A stretch of 64,000 nucleotides of DNA from Falsiroseomonas sp051433195. GTDB taxonomy: Bacteria > Pseudomonadota > Alphaproteobacteria > Acetobacterales > Acetobacteraceae. Made by a program: the position numbers and the translations under genes. The DNA lies in the NCBI RefSeq assembly GCF_051433195.1, contig NZ_JBHMFT010000023.1:1-64000 (forward strand), in the 5' to 3' direction. Positions 1-10,273 of the stretch are shown in pieces; the stretch's first letter is position 1; every line of letters starts with the position of its first letter. The notes under the pieces are model-generated. The model did no database searches and was not told the DNA's origin. It saw nothing but the letters and a program-made list of their open reading frames with translations.

Positions 1-26
1 GCCACGCCGGATCCTGAGCAAAAGAC

Positions 27-56
27 AACCCCCGGGGCCCGCGCCTCGGGGGTTTT
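27..56. terminator. Rho-independent terminator, possibly bidirectional
   Basis: An 11-bp GC-rich stem (27–37 pairing with 44–54, one G/T wobble) encloses a 6-nt loop, and a short T run (53–56) follows on the plus strand. On the minus strand the hairpin is followed by a TTTT-containing stretch. It can therefore end a gene entering from the left edge and also pheA, whose stop codon lies 22 bp away. Transcription itself is inferred. Confidence 0.75.
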
Positions 57-77
57 CTGCGTCCAGCGCGGCGGCCT

Positions 78-941
78 TCAGTTGCCCTCCCGCTGCGCCA
101 GCCGCAGCGGATGCGCGCGGTAGGTGCCGAGAACCCGCAGGTCGGCCGAGAAATAGGAAAGCTCCTCCAGCGCCCGTGCCAGGCCTGGCTCGTCCGGCCG
201 GCCATCGACATCGGCCAGGAACTGCGTCGCGGTGAAGGCGCCGCCGACCATGTAGCTTTCCAGCTTGGTCATGTTCACGCCGTTGGTCGCGAAGCCGCCC
301 AGTGCCTTGTACAGCGCCGCCGGGATGTTGCGGACGCGGAAGACGAAGGAGGTCACCCAGTCGCCCTCCGGGAAGGGTGGGGCCAAGGGCGTGCGGGAGC
401 AGACGTAGAAGCGCGTGGTGTTGTGCGCCGCGTCCTCCACATTCTTCCGCAGCACCTCCAGCCCGTAGATCTGCGCCGCCAGTTCGGAGGCGATCGCCGC
501 ATCCTCCACCCCACCGCGCTCCGCTATCAGCCCGGCCGCCCCGGCGGTATCGGCCTCGATCACCGGTGTCAGGCGCAGCTCCTTCAGCAGCTTCAGCACC
601 TGGCCGAGCGCCACCGGGTGGCTGTGGGCGCGCTTCAGCGTGGCGATGGAGGCGCCCTTGGGCGCCAGCAGGCAATGCTCCACCCGTTCGAAGTGCTCGC
701 CCACCACATGCAGGCCGCTGTCCGGCAGCAGGCGGTGGATGTCCGGCACCCGGCCGGCGAGCGAATTCTCGCAGGGCAGCATCGCCAGGCCCGCGCGATG
801 CTCGCGCACCGCCTCGATCGCTGCCTCGAAGCTGGCGCAGGGCAGGGTGGTCCAGCCCGGATAGGCCTGGCGGCAGGCGAGGTCGGAATAGGCGCCCGGC
901 TGGCCCTGGAAGGCGATGATGTCGGCTTCGGAGATGCTCAT
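78..941 (-). CDS. pheA: Prephenate dehydratase
   Basis: This enzyme converts prephenate to phenylpyruvate in cytoplasmic phenylalanine synthesis. The 287-residue product has the periplasmic-binding-like PDT fold (FQGQPGAYSD at the N-terminus, the catalytic-region TTRFYV motif near residue 175) and a C-terminal ACT domain (TNGVNMTKLESY) that normally gives phenylalanine feedback inhibition. It is a stand-alone dehydratase with no chorismate mutase domain. ATG at 941 was preferred over an in-frame TTG at 962, which would only add seven unconserved residues. The gene stands alone on the minus strand, divergent from the cytochrome c gene. tyrA and hisC, which serve the sister branch, lie 20 kb away. 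Confidence 0.93.
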   Translation of the reverse strand: MSISEADIIAFQGQPGAYSDLACRQAYPGWTTLPCASFEAAIEAVREHRAGLAMLPCENSLAGRVPDIHRLLPDSGLHVVGEHFERVEHCLLAPKGASIATLKRAHSHPVALGQVLKLLKELRLTPVIEADTAGAAGLIAERGGVEDAAIASELAAQIYGLEVLRKNVEDAAHNTTRFYVCSRTPLAPPFPEGDWVTSFVFRVRNIPAALYKALGGFATNGVNMTKLESYMVGGAFTATQFLADVDGRPDEPGLARALEELSYFSADLRVLGTYRAHPLRLAQREGN

Positions 942-1083
942 GGCGGATCGGTGGTCCTGCAAGCACCGCGGGTTGTCGTCACCGGGGCGCGCCTATATTG
1001 TCCGGCAGGTTTTACGGCAGGCCGGGCCGGGCGCAAGTCGCCGGGGCAGGTCCGCATTGCGCTTACGAAGGGTCCACTCCCGG

Positions 1084-1617
1084 ATGAGTCTGGAAGCCAA
1101 CAAGGTTTTTGCCGCCGTGCTGACGGCTGGCGTCGTGTTCATGGTGTCCGGCGTCATCGGCGGGGCCATCGTCAGTCCGCGCCGACTGGAAACCAGCGCC
1201 ATCCAGGTGGCGACACCGGAACCCGCCGCCGCGGCCGCCCCGGCAGCCCCGGCGTTGGAGCCGATCGGGCCGCTGCTGGCCGCGGCGAATGCGGACACCG
1301 GGCGCCAGCTGGCGCAGCGGGCTTGCGCGTCGTGCCACAACTTCGTCCAGGGCGGGCCGAACGGCGTCGGGCCGAACCTGTGGGCCATCGTCAACCGGGA
1401 TCACGCGGCCGTGGAGGGCTTCAACTACTCCGCCGCCAACCGCGCCCTGGCCGGCAAGCCCTGGGACTACGAGGCACTGAACGCGTTCATCGCGCGTCCC
1501 TCGGCCGCGATGCCGGGCACGCGCATGGCCTATGCCGGCATGTCCAGCACCAGCCAGCGCGCCGATCTCATCGCCTTCTTGCGGACCCTGTCGCCCGAAC
1601 CGGCGCCGCTGCCCTGA
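1084..1617 (+). CDS. Membrane-anchored cytochrome c (CycM/c552-like)
   Basis: A 177-residue protein with an uncleaved N-terminal membrane anchor (about residues 8–28), an Ala/Pro-rich linker and one class I cytochrome c domain. The heme site CASCH lies near residue 85 and the likely axial Met is in the PGTRMAYAG region near residue 145. Such proteins carry electrons between the bc1 complex and terminal oxidases on the periplasmic face of the inner membrane. The start at 1084 places the anchor immediately after the Met. Its stop codon overlaps the proposed CTG start of the next gene, so the two are probably translationally coupled. Confidence 0.88.
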   Translation: MSLEANKVFAAVLTAGVVFMVSGVIGGAIVSPRRLETSAIQVATPEPAAAAAPAAPALEPIGPLLAAANADTGRQLAQRACASCHNFVQGGPNGVGPNLWAIVNRDHAAVEGFNYSAANRALAGKPWDYEALNAFIARPSAAMPGTRMAYAGMSSTSQRADLIAFLRTLSPEPAPLP

Positions 1618-2396
1618 GCCAGGCCGCGGATTTCGTCGCCATCGCCGAAGCCGCGGCGGAGGCGGCCGGTGCCGTCATCCGCCCGCTGTTCCGCTCCGCC
1701 CTGCTGGTCGAGGCCAAGGGCGATGCCAGCCCGGTGACGGAGGCGGATCGCGCCGCGGAACGCGCCATCCGCGCCCTGCTCGCCGTGAACCTGCCCGGCC
1801 ACGGCGTGATCGGCGAGGAATATGGCGAGACCAACCCGGATGCCGAATGGGTCTGGGTGCTGGACCCGATCGACGGCACCCGCGCCTTCGTCACTGGCCG
1901 GCTATTGTTCGGCACGCTGATCGGCCTGCTGCACCACGGCGTCCCGGTGCTCGGCCTGATCGACCAGCCGACCACGGGGGAGCGCTGGATCGGCGTGGCG
2001 GGCCAGCCCACCACCTTCCGATCCGGCTTCGGCGGCACCCCGCGCTGCCGGCCCTGCCCGGCCCTGGCCGAGGCCGAACTGTCCTGCACCTCGCCCGACA
2101 TGTTCGATGCGGCCACCGCGCCGCGTTTCGCCGCCGTGAAGGCCGCGGCGCGGCGCACCACCTGGGGCGGGGATTGCTACGCCTACGGTCTGCTGGCGCT
2201 CGGCCTGGTGGATGCGGTGGTGGATGCCACCATGAAGCCCTGGGACTGGGCGGCGCTGGTGCCGGTCATCGAGGGAGCCGGCGGCAGTTGCACCGACTGG
2301 TCCGGCCGCCCGCTGCGCCTGGATGGCGACGGCACCGTGCTGGCGCTGGGCGACCCCGCCATGCTGCCCGAAGCCTCGCGCCTGCTCGCCGGCTGA
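1614..2396 (+). CDS. hisN: Inositol monophosphatase-family histidinol-phosphatase
   Basis: A metal-dependent phosphatase of the IMPase fold, most like the HisN type that dephosphorylates histidinol phosphate. Visible motifs are GEEYG near residue 64, the metal-binding DPIDGT near residue 85 and WDW near residue 210, all typical of the family. No ATG, GTG or TTG occurs in frame near the conserved N-terminus. The first plausible initiator is a CTG at 1614 overlapping the upstream stop (CTGA), which gives 260 residues and aligns well with the usual start of the family. Substrate is inferred; a general inositol phosphatase remains possible. hisC is not adjacent (18 kb away). Confidence 0.8.
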   Translation: MSQAADFVAIAEAAAEAAGAVIRPLFRSALLVEAKGDASPVTEADRAAERAIRALLAVNLPGHGVIGEEYGETNPDAEWVWVLDPIDGTRAFVTGRLLFGTLIGLLHHGVPVLGLIDQPTTGERWIGVAGQPTTFRSGFGGTPRCRPCPALAEAELSCTSPDMFDAATAPRFAAVKAAARRTTWGGDCYAYGLLALGLVDAVVDATMKPWDWAALVPVIEGAGGSCTDWSGRPLRLDGDGTVLALGDPAMLPEASRLLAG

Positions 2397-2441
2397 GGCG
2401 CGCGGTTGCGGTGGCGGGGGGGAACCCCCAAACTACCTGCC

Positions 2442-4298
2442 ATGCGCCGACGCGACCTGCTGACCCTCTCCGCCGCCCTCGGCCTCGCGCCGGGCGCCCT
2501 GCATGCCGTCACCCCCGCCGGCGGCAGCGCCGCCCCGGGCGAGGCGATCCGCACCCACGCGCTGTCGCTGCTGGGCGAGCCCGCCCTGCCGGCGGATTTC
2601 CCGCACTTTCCCTGGGTGAACCCCGCGGCGCCCAAGGGCGGCGAGATCGCGCTGACCGCGCTGGGGTCCTTCGACACCTTCAACCAGTTCGTGCTGCGCG
2701 GCACGCCCGCGGTCGGGCTGAACCTGATCTACGACACGCTGCTGGCGAACAGCACGCATGAGGCCAGCACCGAATACCCCTACCTGGCGCAGTGGATCGA
2801 CCTGCCGGCGGACCGCCTGTCGATCAGCTTCGACCTGAACCCGGCGGCGCGCTGGCATGACGGCAGGCCGGTCACCGCCGCCGACGTGGTCTTCACCCTC
2901 AACGCCCTGCGCACCCATGGCCGCCCCTTCTTCCGGTCCTACTGGGGCGACGTGACGGAGGTGGTGGCCGAGGGCGAGCGCCGCGCGACCTTCCGCTTCC
3001 GCAGCACCGAGAACCGCGAACTCGGCCTGATCCTCGGCCAGATGCCGGTGCTGCCGGCGCATTGGTGGGAAGGCCGCGACTTCACCCGCCCCCTGCTCGA
3101 CCCGCCGCTGGGCTCCGGCCCCTATCGGCTGGAACGCTTCGAGGCCGGGCGCAGCCTTGTCTATGCCCGCGTGCCGGATTGGTGGGCGCGCGACATCCCC
3201 TCGCAGAAGGGCACGCAGAACTTCGACCGGCAGCGCTTCGAGTATTTCCGCGACACCACCGTGGCGCTGGAAGCCTTCAAGGCCGGGCAGATCGATTTCC
3301 GCACGGAAAACAGCGCCCGCGACTGGGCCACCGGCTACGACTTCCCGGCGATGCGCGTGGGCCTCGCCAAGCAGGACGAGCTGCGCCACGAATTGCCCAC
3401 CGGCATGCAGGCCTTTGCCGTGAACCTGCGCCGGCCGCTGTTCCAGGACGCCCGGGTGCGCCGCGCGCTGATCGAGTTGTTCGACTACGAGTGGATGAAC
3501 CGCAACCTGTTCTTCGGCACCTACACGCGGACGCAATCCTACTTCTCGAACTCGGAACTGGCCTCCTCCGGCCTGCCGACGGGCGCGGAACTCGCGGTGC
3601 TGGAGCCCTTCCGCGGCCGCATCCCGCCGGAGGTCTTCACCGCCGAGTACAAGCTTCCCGTCACCGATGGCTCAGGCAACAACCGCGAGGGACTGCGCAA
3701 CGCCTTGCGCCTGTTGCAGGAAGCCGGCTGGCGCGTGCAGAACCGGCGCCTGGTCGGGCCGCAGGGCCAGCCCTTCGAATTCGAGATCCTGCTGCAGGGC
3801 GCCACCTTCGAACGCATCGCGCTGCCCTATGTCCAGGCGCTGGAACGCATCGGCATGAGCGTGCGCGTCCGCACCGTGGATCCCTCGCAGTACCAGGCGC
3901 GCACGGATGCCTTTGACTACGACATGACCGTCGACGTCATCGGCCAGTCCCTGTCCCCCGGCAACGAACAGCGCGACTTCTTCACCTGCGCCAAGGCGCG
4001 CGAGAACGGCAGCCAGAACATCGCCGGCATCTGCGACCCGGTGATCGACGAACTGGTCGAACTGGTCATCAACGCGCCGGACCGCGACCAACTCATCGCC
4101 CGCACCCGCGCGCTGGACCGCGTGCTGTTGTGGAACAACTTCATGATCCCGAACTGGCACAGCCGAAGCTTCCGCATCGCCTTCTGGGACAAGTTCGGCC
4201 GCCCCGAACGCAACCCGCGCTACGGCCTCGGCCTGGACACCTGGTGGGTCGACTCCGCGCGCGAGACGGCCCTGACCAACGCGCGCCGGGCGCTGTAG
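2442..4298 (+). CDS. yejA: Oligopeptide ABC transporter substrate-binding protein (YejA type)
   Basis: Family 5 extracellular solute-binding protein of about 618 residues. It starts with an Arg-rich twin-basic signal peptide (MRRRDLLTLSAALGLAPG). The mature protein contains the family-5 signatures for peptide/nickel-type binding proteins (LIYDTLL, WHDGRPVTAADVVFTLNAL). The following yejB, yejE and yejF homologues identify it as the receptor of a Yej oligopeptide importer, which in other bacteria also imports microcin C-like peptides. ATG 2442 was chosen because it begins the signal peptide directly. It is separated from yejB by a 255-bp gap full of hairpins, which could reduce downstream expression relative to the abundant binding protein. 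Confidence 0.92.
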   Translation: MRRRDLLTLSAALGLAPGALHAVTPAGGSAAPGEAIRTHALSLLGEPALPADFPHFPWVNPAAPKGGEIALTALGSFDTFNQFVLRGTPAVGLNLIYDTLLANSTHEASTEYPYLAQWIDLPADRLSISFDLNPAARWHDGRPVTAADVVFTLNALRTHGRPFFRSYWGDVTEVVAEGERRATFRFRSTENRELGLILGQMPVLPAHWWEGRDFTRPLLDPPLGSGPYRLERFEAGRSLVYARVPDWWARDIPSQKGTQNFDRQRFEYFRDTTVALEAFKAGQIDFRTENSARDWATGYDFPAMRVGLAKQDELRHELPTGMQAFAVNLRRPLFQDARVRRALIELFDYEWMNRNLFFGTYTRTQSYFSNSELASSGLPTGAELAVLEPFRGRIPPEVFTAEYKLPVTDGSGNNREGLRNALRLLQEAGWRVQNRRLVGPQGQPFEFEILLQGATFERIALPYVQALERIGMSVRVRTVDPSQYQARTDAFDYDMTVDVIGQSLSPGNEQRDFFTCAKARENGSQNIAGICDPVIDELVELVINAPDRDQLIARTRALDRVLLWNNFMIPNWHSRSFRIAFWDKFGRPERNPRYGLGLDTWWVDSARETALTNARRAL

Positions 4299-4553
4299 GC
4301 GGGCATGGGGCGCTTGTGGTTCGCCAGGGGGCTGTCCGCCCCCCGGCACCCCCCGACCAGGTGGCAGGGCCACCTGGACCGCCGGGACCTTGAGCAGAAA
4401 GGGAGAGGGGCACGGCAGGACCGCCTGTTCGTCGCGCGCTCCGGCCCCTCTCCCTTTCTGCTCATGATTCAGAGGGTTCCAAGGGGCCGCTGCCCCTTGG
4501 CGGGTGGGTGCAGGGAGGGCGGAGCCCTCCTTGCGGGCCGCTAGGCGCAACCC
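4299..4553. repeat. Intergenic mosaic of palindromic elements between yejA and yejB
   Basis: No gene is visible in this 255-bp gap. It contains at least four perfect or near-perfect hairpins: a 9-bp stem with a 3-nt loop (4357–4365/4369–4377), a 21-bp inverted repeat (4391–4411/4444–4464), a 9-bp stem (4479–4487/4492–4500) and a 7-bp stem (4514–4520/4524–4530). Runs of G and C near 4327–4345 form another potential stem. The density suggests a cluster of REP-like elements that may trim or stabilise the yejA 3' end. Confidence 0.7.
4391..4464. repeat. 21-bp perfect inverted repeat
   Basis: The arms 4391–4411 and 4444–4464 are exact reverse complements around a 32-nt loop. The core is a purine-rich GGGAGAGGGG on one side and its complement on the other. 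It is the largest element of the yejA–yejB hairpin cluster. The arm resembles the CCCTCTCC/GGAGAGGG palindrome at 46875–46903, so both may belong to one dispersed element class; that link is inference. Confidence 0.75.
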
Positions 4554-5663
4554 ATGGCCGCCTACATCCTCCGTCGCCTGTTGCTCGTGGTGCCGACCCT
4601 GCTCGGCATCATCCTGATCAATTTCGCGGTCGTGCAGTTCGCGCCGGGTGGGCCGGTGGAGCAGATGCTGGCGGAGTTGCGGGGCGAGGGGCAGACGCTT
4701 GGGCGCCTGACCGGGGAGGGTCCGGGGGAGACGCGGGCGCCGGGTGGGGCCGGGCCGGGCGGGTCGGGGGAGGGGCCGGTCGGCACCTATCGCGGGGCGC
4801 GGGGGCTGGACCCGGCGATCGTGGCGGAGATCGAGCAGATCTTCGGCTTCGACAAGCCGGCGCATGTGCGCTTCGGCGAGATGATGGCGGGGTATCTCAC
4901 CTTCGATTTCGGCCGCAGCCTGTTCCGCGATCGGCCGGTTGTGGACCTGATCTTGGAGAAGATGCCGGTCTCGATCTCGCTGGGGCTGTGGTCGACGCTG
5001 ATCATCTACCTGGTGTCGATCCCGCTCGGCATCCGCAAGGCCGTGAAGGACGGCACGCGGTTCGATATCTGGACCAGCGGCGTGGTGCTGGTGGGCTATG
5101 CGATTCCGGGCTTCCTGTTCGCGATCCTGCTGGTGGTGCTGTTCGCCGGCGGGTCCTTCCTGCAGTGGTTCCCGTTGCGCGGCCTGTCGAGTTCGGGGTC
5201 GGAGTTGTGGCCGTTCTGGCAGCGGGCGCTGGATTATGCCTGGCACATGGCGCTGCCGACGCTGGCGCTGGTGATCGGCGGCTTTGCCGGGCTGACGATG
5301 CTGACCAAGAACGCGTTCCTGGACGAGATCGGCAAGCACTACGTCGTCACCGCCCGCGCCAAGGGCAACACGGAAACCCGCATCCTGTACGGCCATGTCT
5401 TCCGCAACGCGATGCTGCTGATCATCGCCGGCTTCCCGGCGGCCTTCATCAGCATCCTGTTCACCGGCGCGCTGCTGGTGGAGATCGTGTTCTCGCTGGA
5501 TGGGTTGGGGCTGTTGGGGTTCGAGGCGGCGATCCGGCGTGACTACCCGATCATGTTCGGCACGCTGTACATCTTCACGCTGCTCGGCCTGATCCTGCAG
5601 ATCGTGGGCGACGTGATGTACACCGTGGTCGATCCGCGCATCGATTTCGAGGCGCGCCGGTGA
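4554..5663 (+). CDS. yejB: Oligopeptide ABC transporter permease (YejB type)
   Basis: First membrane subunit of the importer, 369 residues. It opens with MAAYILRRLLLVVPTLLGI, the typical N-terminal helix of DppB/OppB permeases, followed by a Gly-rich soluble insertion (about residues 40–85) characteristic of YejB. The remainder carries the BPD_transp_1 domain with about five helices, including the EAA-loop region (VTARAKGNTETRILYGHVFRNA, here near residues 265–285, followed by a Pro-rich helix). It ends in DPRIDFEARR, usual for YejB. yejE starts 10 bp later, so the two are co-transcribed. Confidence 0.92.
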   Translation: MAAYILRRLLLVVPTLLGIILINFAVVQFAPGGPVEQMLAELRGEGQTLGRLTGEGPGETRAPGGAGPGGSGEGPVGTYRGARGLDPAIVAEIEQIFGFDKPAHVRFGEMMAGYLTFDFGRSLFRDRPVVDLILEKMPVSISLGLWSTLIIYLVSIPLGIRKAVKDGTRFDIWTSGVVLVGYAIPGFLFAILLVVLFAGGSFLQWFPLRGLSSSGSELWPFWQRALDYAWHMALPTLALVIGGFAGLTMLTKNAFLDEIGKHYVVTARAKGNTETRILYGHVFRNAMLLIIAGFPAAFISILFTGALLVEIVFSLDGLGLLGFEAAIRRDYPIMFGTLYIFTLLGLILQIVGDVMYTVVDPRIDFEARR

Positions 5664-5673
5664 GCAACCAAGC

Positions 5674-6707
5674 ATGACCCCGATCACGCAGCGCCGCATC
5701 GCCAACTTCAAGGCGAACCGTCGCGGCTACTGGTCGATGTGGATCTTCCTGGTGCTGTTCCTGCTCACCCTGTTCGCGGAATTCCTGGCGAATGACCGGC
5801 CGCTGGTGGCGCGCATCGAGGATCGCTGGCTGTTCCCGGTGGCGGTCGGCGGCTACGCCGAGAGCGACGTGCTGCCGGACGGCCTTCCCATCACCATGGA
5901 TTGGCACGACCCGGAATTGCGGGCGGAGTTCGAGGAGCGCGGCGGCTGGGCGATCTGGCCGCTGATCCCCTACCGGCATGATTCCGTGGTGCGCGACGTG
6001 GGCCAGCCCTCGCCGGCGCCGCCCTCCGCGAAGAACTGGCTCGGCACGGATGACCAGAGCCGGGACGTGCTGGCGCGGGTGATCTACGGCTTCCGCCTGT
6101 CGGTGCTGTTCGGCTTCACGCTGACCCTTGTCAGCTCCGTGGTCGGGATCGCGGCGGGGGCGGTGCAGGGGTATTACGGCGGCTGGGTCGATCTCGGCTT
6201 CCAGCGCTTCATCGAGGTCTGGTCGGGGATGCCGCAACTGTACCTGCTCATCATCCTGGCAAGCGTCATCGAGCCGAGCTTCCTGACCCTGCTGGTCTTC
6301 CTGCTGCTGTTCTCCTGGATGAGCCTGACCGGCGTGGTGCGGGCGGAATTCCTGCGCGGCCGCAACCTGGACTATGTGCGGGCGGCGCGGGCGCTTGGCG
6401 TCTCCGACGCGGCGCTGATGACGCGCCACATCCTGCCCAACGCGATGGTGGCGACGCTGACGTTTCTGCCGTTCATCCTCTCGGGATCGGTCACCGTGCT
6501 GGCCAGCCTGGATTTTCTCGGGTTCGGCCTGCCGCCGGGCTCGCCCTCGCTGGGGGAGCTGGTGAACCAGGGCAAGAACAACCTCCAGGCGCCGTGGCTG
6601 GCGATCACCGGCTTCTTCGTGCTCGGCGGGATGCTGACACTGCTGATCTTCGTGGGCGAGGCGGTGCGCGATGCCTTCGACCCGCGCAAGCTGCCGGGTG
6701 GCGCCAC

Positions 6708-6711
<4 letters not shown>
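5674..6711 (+). CDS. yejE: Oligopeptide ABC transporter permease (YejE type)
   Basis: Second membrane subunit, 345 residues. The YejE-specific N-terminus includes an RRIANFKANRRGYWSMW motif before the first helix, then a long periplasmic segment with the LGTDDQSRDVLARVIYG signature (about residues 125–141). The BPD_transp_1 domain follows, with the EAA-like loop RAARALGVSDAALMTRHILP near residue 232. The last codons overlap the yejF start by the ATGA arrangement (6708–6711), indicating coupled translation with the ATPase. Confidence 0.92.
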
Positions 6712-8308
<1,597 letters not shown>

Positions 8309-8312
<4 letters not shown>

Positions 8313-8773
8313 GCGAGGCGGAAGATGCGGTGATGCCGCCGCTGGACCGGCTGAAGCAGTTGCTGGATGCGCAGCAGGTGAAGCTCGGCGTGCATATCCG
8401 CAAGATGAACTCGCCCGGCAGCCCGGTGTATCGCTACGGCGAGAACATCTGGCCGGCCGCGACCATCCTGGTGACCTCCTTCGCCGGCACCGCGCTGGTG
8501 CACTACTACCTGGGCGGCGCGATCCTGGCGGTGGGCTGCTGGTGGTGGCTGTCCAAGGTGCAGCCGCGCATCCGCGACGGCGTGTTCGAGCGCGCCACCG
8601 CCTGGGCCCTGCAATCGGACGAGCATTTCGACGCGCTCTGGGCCAAGGGCGTGCTCAGCCTTTACGCCGAACTGCCGGACGGCCGGAAATTCGCCGCGGC
8701 CCGGCGCGACGACTGGCGCGGCTTCGCGCGGCTGGTCTTCCGGGAAACCAATTCGGCGAAGGATGCCGCCTGA
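8309..8773 (+). CDS. Small membrane protein of unknown function
   Basis: A 154-residue protein that I do not recognise. A charged N-terminal segment with LDRLKQLLDAQQ precedes two adjacent hydrophobic stretches (about residues 50–80, rich in Trp: CWWWL), followed by a soluble tail with DDWRGFARLVFRETN. It overlaps yejF by ATGA and its stop overlaps the next gene by TGATG, so it is co-translated with both. The position suggests an accessory role to transport or simple operon membership; neither is shown by the sequence. Confidence 0.72.
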
Positions 8774-9705
8774 TGGCCGTGCTGCTGTCCACCAAGCCCG
8801 CCGCCATGGCGATGTGGCGCGATGCGCTGCTGGCGCTGGACCCCGGCCTCGAGATCCGCATGTTCCCCGATTCCGGCGACCTGGCCGCGATCGAGGCCGC
8901 GGTGGTCTGGACGGCGCATGACATGGCGGAGCTGCGGCGCTACCCGAACCTGCGCCTCATCGTCTCCATGGGCGCCGGCGTGGACCATCTGCTGCGCCCG
9001 CCGGGGCCGCCGCCGGGCATTCCGGTGGCGCGGCTCGTGGACCGCATGCTGACCAGCCAGATGGGCGAGTGGGTGCTGCTGAACGTGCTGCGCTTCCACC
9101 GCCAGGACCTGGACTACCGGGACCTGCAACGCGAGAAGGTCTGGCACGAACTGCCGGCCCCGGTGACGGCCGAAACCCCGGTCGGCTTCCTCGGCCTGGG
9201 CGAGCTTGGCACCCATGCCGCGGGGTTGCTGCGCGGCCTCGGCTTCCCGGTGATGGGCTGGTCGCGGCGTCCGAAGCAGGTGGCGGGGGTCGAGACCTTC
9301 CACGGGGCGGAGGGCCTGGCGGCCATGGCGGCGCGCAGCCGCATCCTGGTCTGCCTGCTGCCGCTGACGCCGGAAACCCGTGGCATCGTCGACGCTCGCC
9401 TGCTCGGCCTGCTGCCGCGTGGCGCCTTCGTCATCAACGGGGCCCGGGGCGGGCATGTGGTGGACGCGGATCTGCTGGCGGCGCTTGAATCAGGACAGGT
9501 GGCCGGTGCCGCGCTCGACGTCTTCGCGCCGGAACCGCTGCCGGCGGACCACCCCTACTGGGCGCATCCGCGTGTGGTGATGACCCCGCACGCGGCCAGC
9601 ATCACCATCCCCGAAAGCGCCGCGCCGCAGGTGGTCGAGAACCTCCGGCGCGCCAGAGCCGGCGAGCCGCTGCTGAACCTTGTGGACTTCGCCGCCGGCT
9701 ACTGA
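8773..9705 (+). CDS. ghrA: Glyoxylate/hydroxypyruvate reductase A-type D-2-hydroxyacid dehydrogenase
   Basis: NAD(P)-dependent 2-hydroxyacid dehydrogenase, 310 residues, that would reduce glyoxylate or hydroxypyruvate in the cytoplasm. Seen in the sequence: an early SMGAGVDHLL motif, a nucleotide-binding GLGELG (near residue 142), the catalytic Arg in NGARGGHV (near 224) and the catalytic His in MTPHAAS (near 275). The truncated N-terminal substrate lobe is typical of GhrA rather than of phosphoglycerate dehydrogenase. It starts at the TGATG junction with the preceding gene. A MarR gene follows convergently after two bases. Confidence 0.87.
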   Translation: MAVLLSTKPAAMAMWRDALLALDPGLEIRMFPDSGDLAAIEAAVVWTAHDMAELRRYPNLRLIVSMGAGVDHLLRPPGPPPGIPVARLVDRMLTSQMGEWVLLNVLRFHRQDLDYRDLQREKVWHELPAPVTAETPVGFLGLGELGTHAAGLLRGLGFPVMGWSRRPKQVAGVETFHGAEGLAAMAARSRILVCLLPLTPETRGIVDARLLGLLPRGAFVINGARGGHVVDADLLAALESGQVAGAALDVFAPEPLPADHPYWAHPRVVMTPHAASITIPESAAPQVVENLRRARAGEPLLNLVDFAAGY

Positions 9706-9707
9706 TT

Positions 9708-10094
9708 TCAGCCGGTCTTGCGGGCGTCGTTGTCGGCCACCACCGTCTCCCGCGCCGTCTGCTCCGCCTGCGTCATGATGCTGCGCATGTCGCGCAGGAA
9801 GGCGGCACCCTTGAGGGTGCGCTGGACCAGCACGCTGCGGCGGTCCATCGGGTCGACCTTCCGACGCGCCAGGTCGAGCTCTCCCAGCCGGTCGAGTGCG
9901 CGGGTGATGGCAGGCTTCGAAACGTTCAGCTCGGCCGCCAGGCCGCGGACGGTGTGGGGGCCGTCCGTCAGGTAGACCGTCAGGAAGACGCCCAGTTGGC
10001 GGGCCGATAGGTCCGGCCCATCGCGGCGCACCAGCGCCACGACCGTGTCGCGCAGGATCCCCACCAGCTGGTCGGAAGATGCTTGGTTGGCCAT
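9708..10094 (-). CDS. MarR-family transcriptional regulator
   Basis: A 128-residue winged-helix DNA-binding protein. The central segment TVRGLAAELNVSKPAITRALDRL (about residues 48–70) forms the helix-turn-helix and recognition helix. The downstream DPMDRRSVLVQRT is the β-wing with the DxRS signature of MarR proteins. It lies between ghrA (convergent) and the aminopeptidase gene (upstream, same strand). The 179-bp gap in front of it probably carries its own promoter. Ligand and targets are unknown. Confidence 0.85.
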   Translation of the reverse strand: MANQASSDQLVGILRDTVVALVRRDGPDLSARQLGVFLTVYLTDGPHTVRGLAAELNVSKPAITRALDRLGELDLARRKVDPMDRRSVLVQRTLKGAAFLRDMRSIMTQAEQTARETVVADNDARKTG

Positions 10095-10273
10095 TCTGTC
10101 TAATCCTTATTCGGCGTGCCCGCGGCTGGCTGACGCCGCCTTGTCTGCGACGCCGCTTCGGCCAGTGGCACGCCCGATGTTGTCCCGCCTCGCGAAGGGT
10201 GCTGCTCCGACATGCCCTTGTCAGAGCGCCGCGAGCCAGAAAGTTCCTGTTCCATCTCGAATTCGTTACCGGT

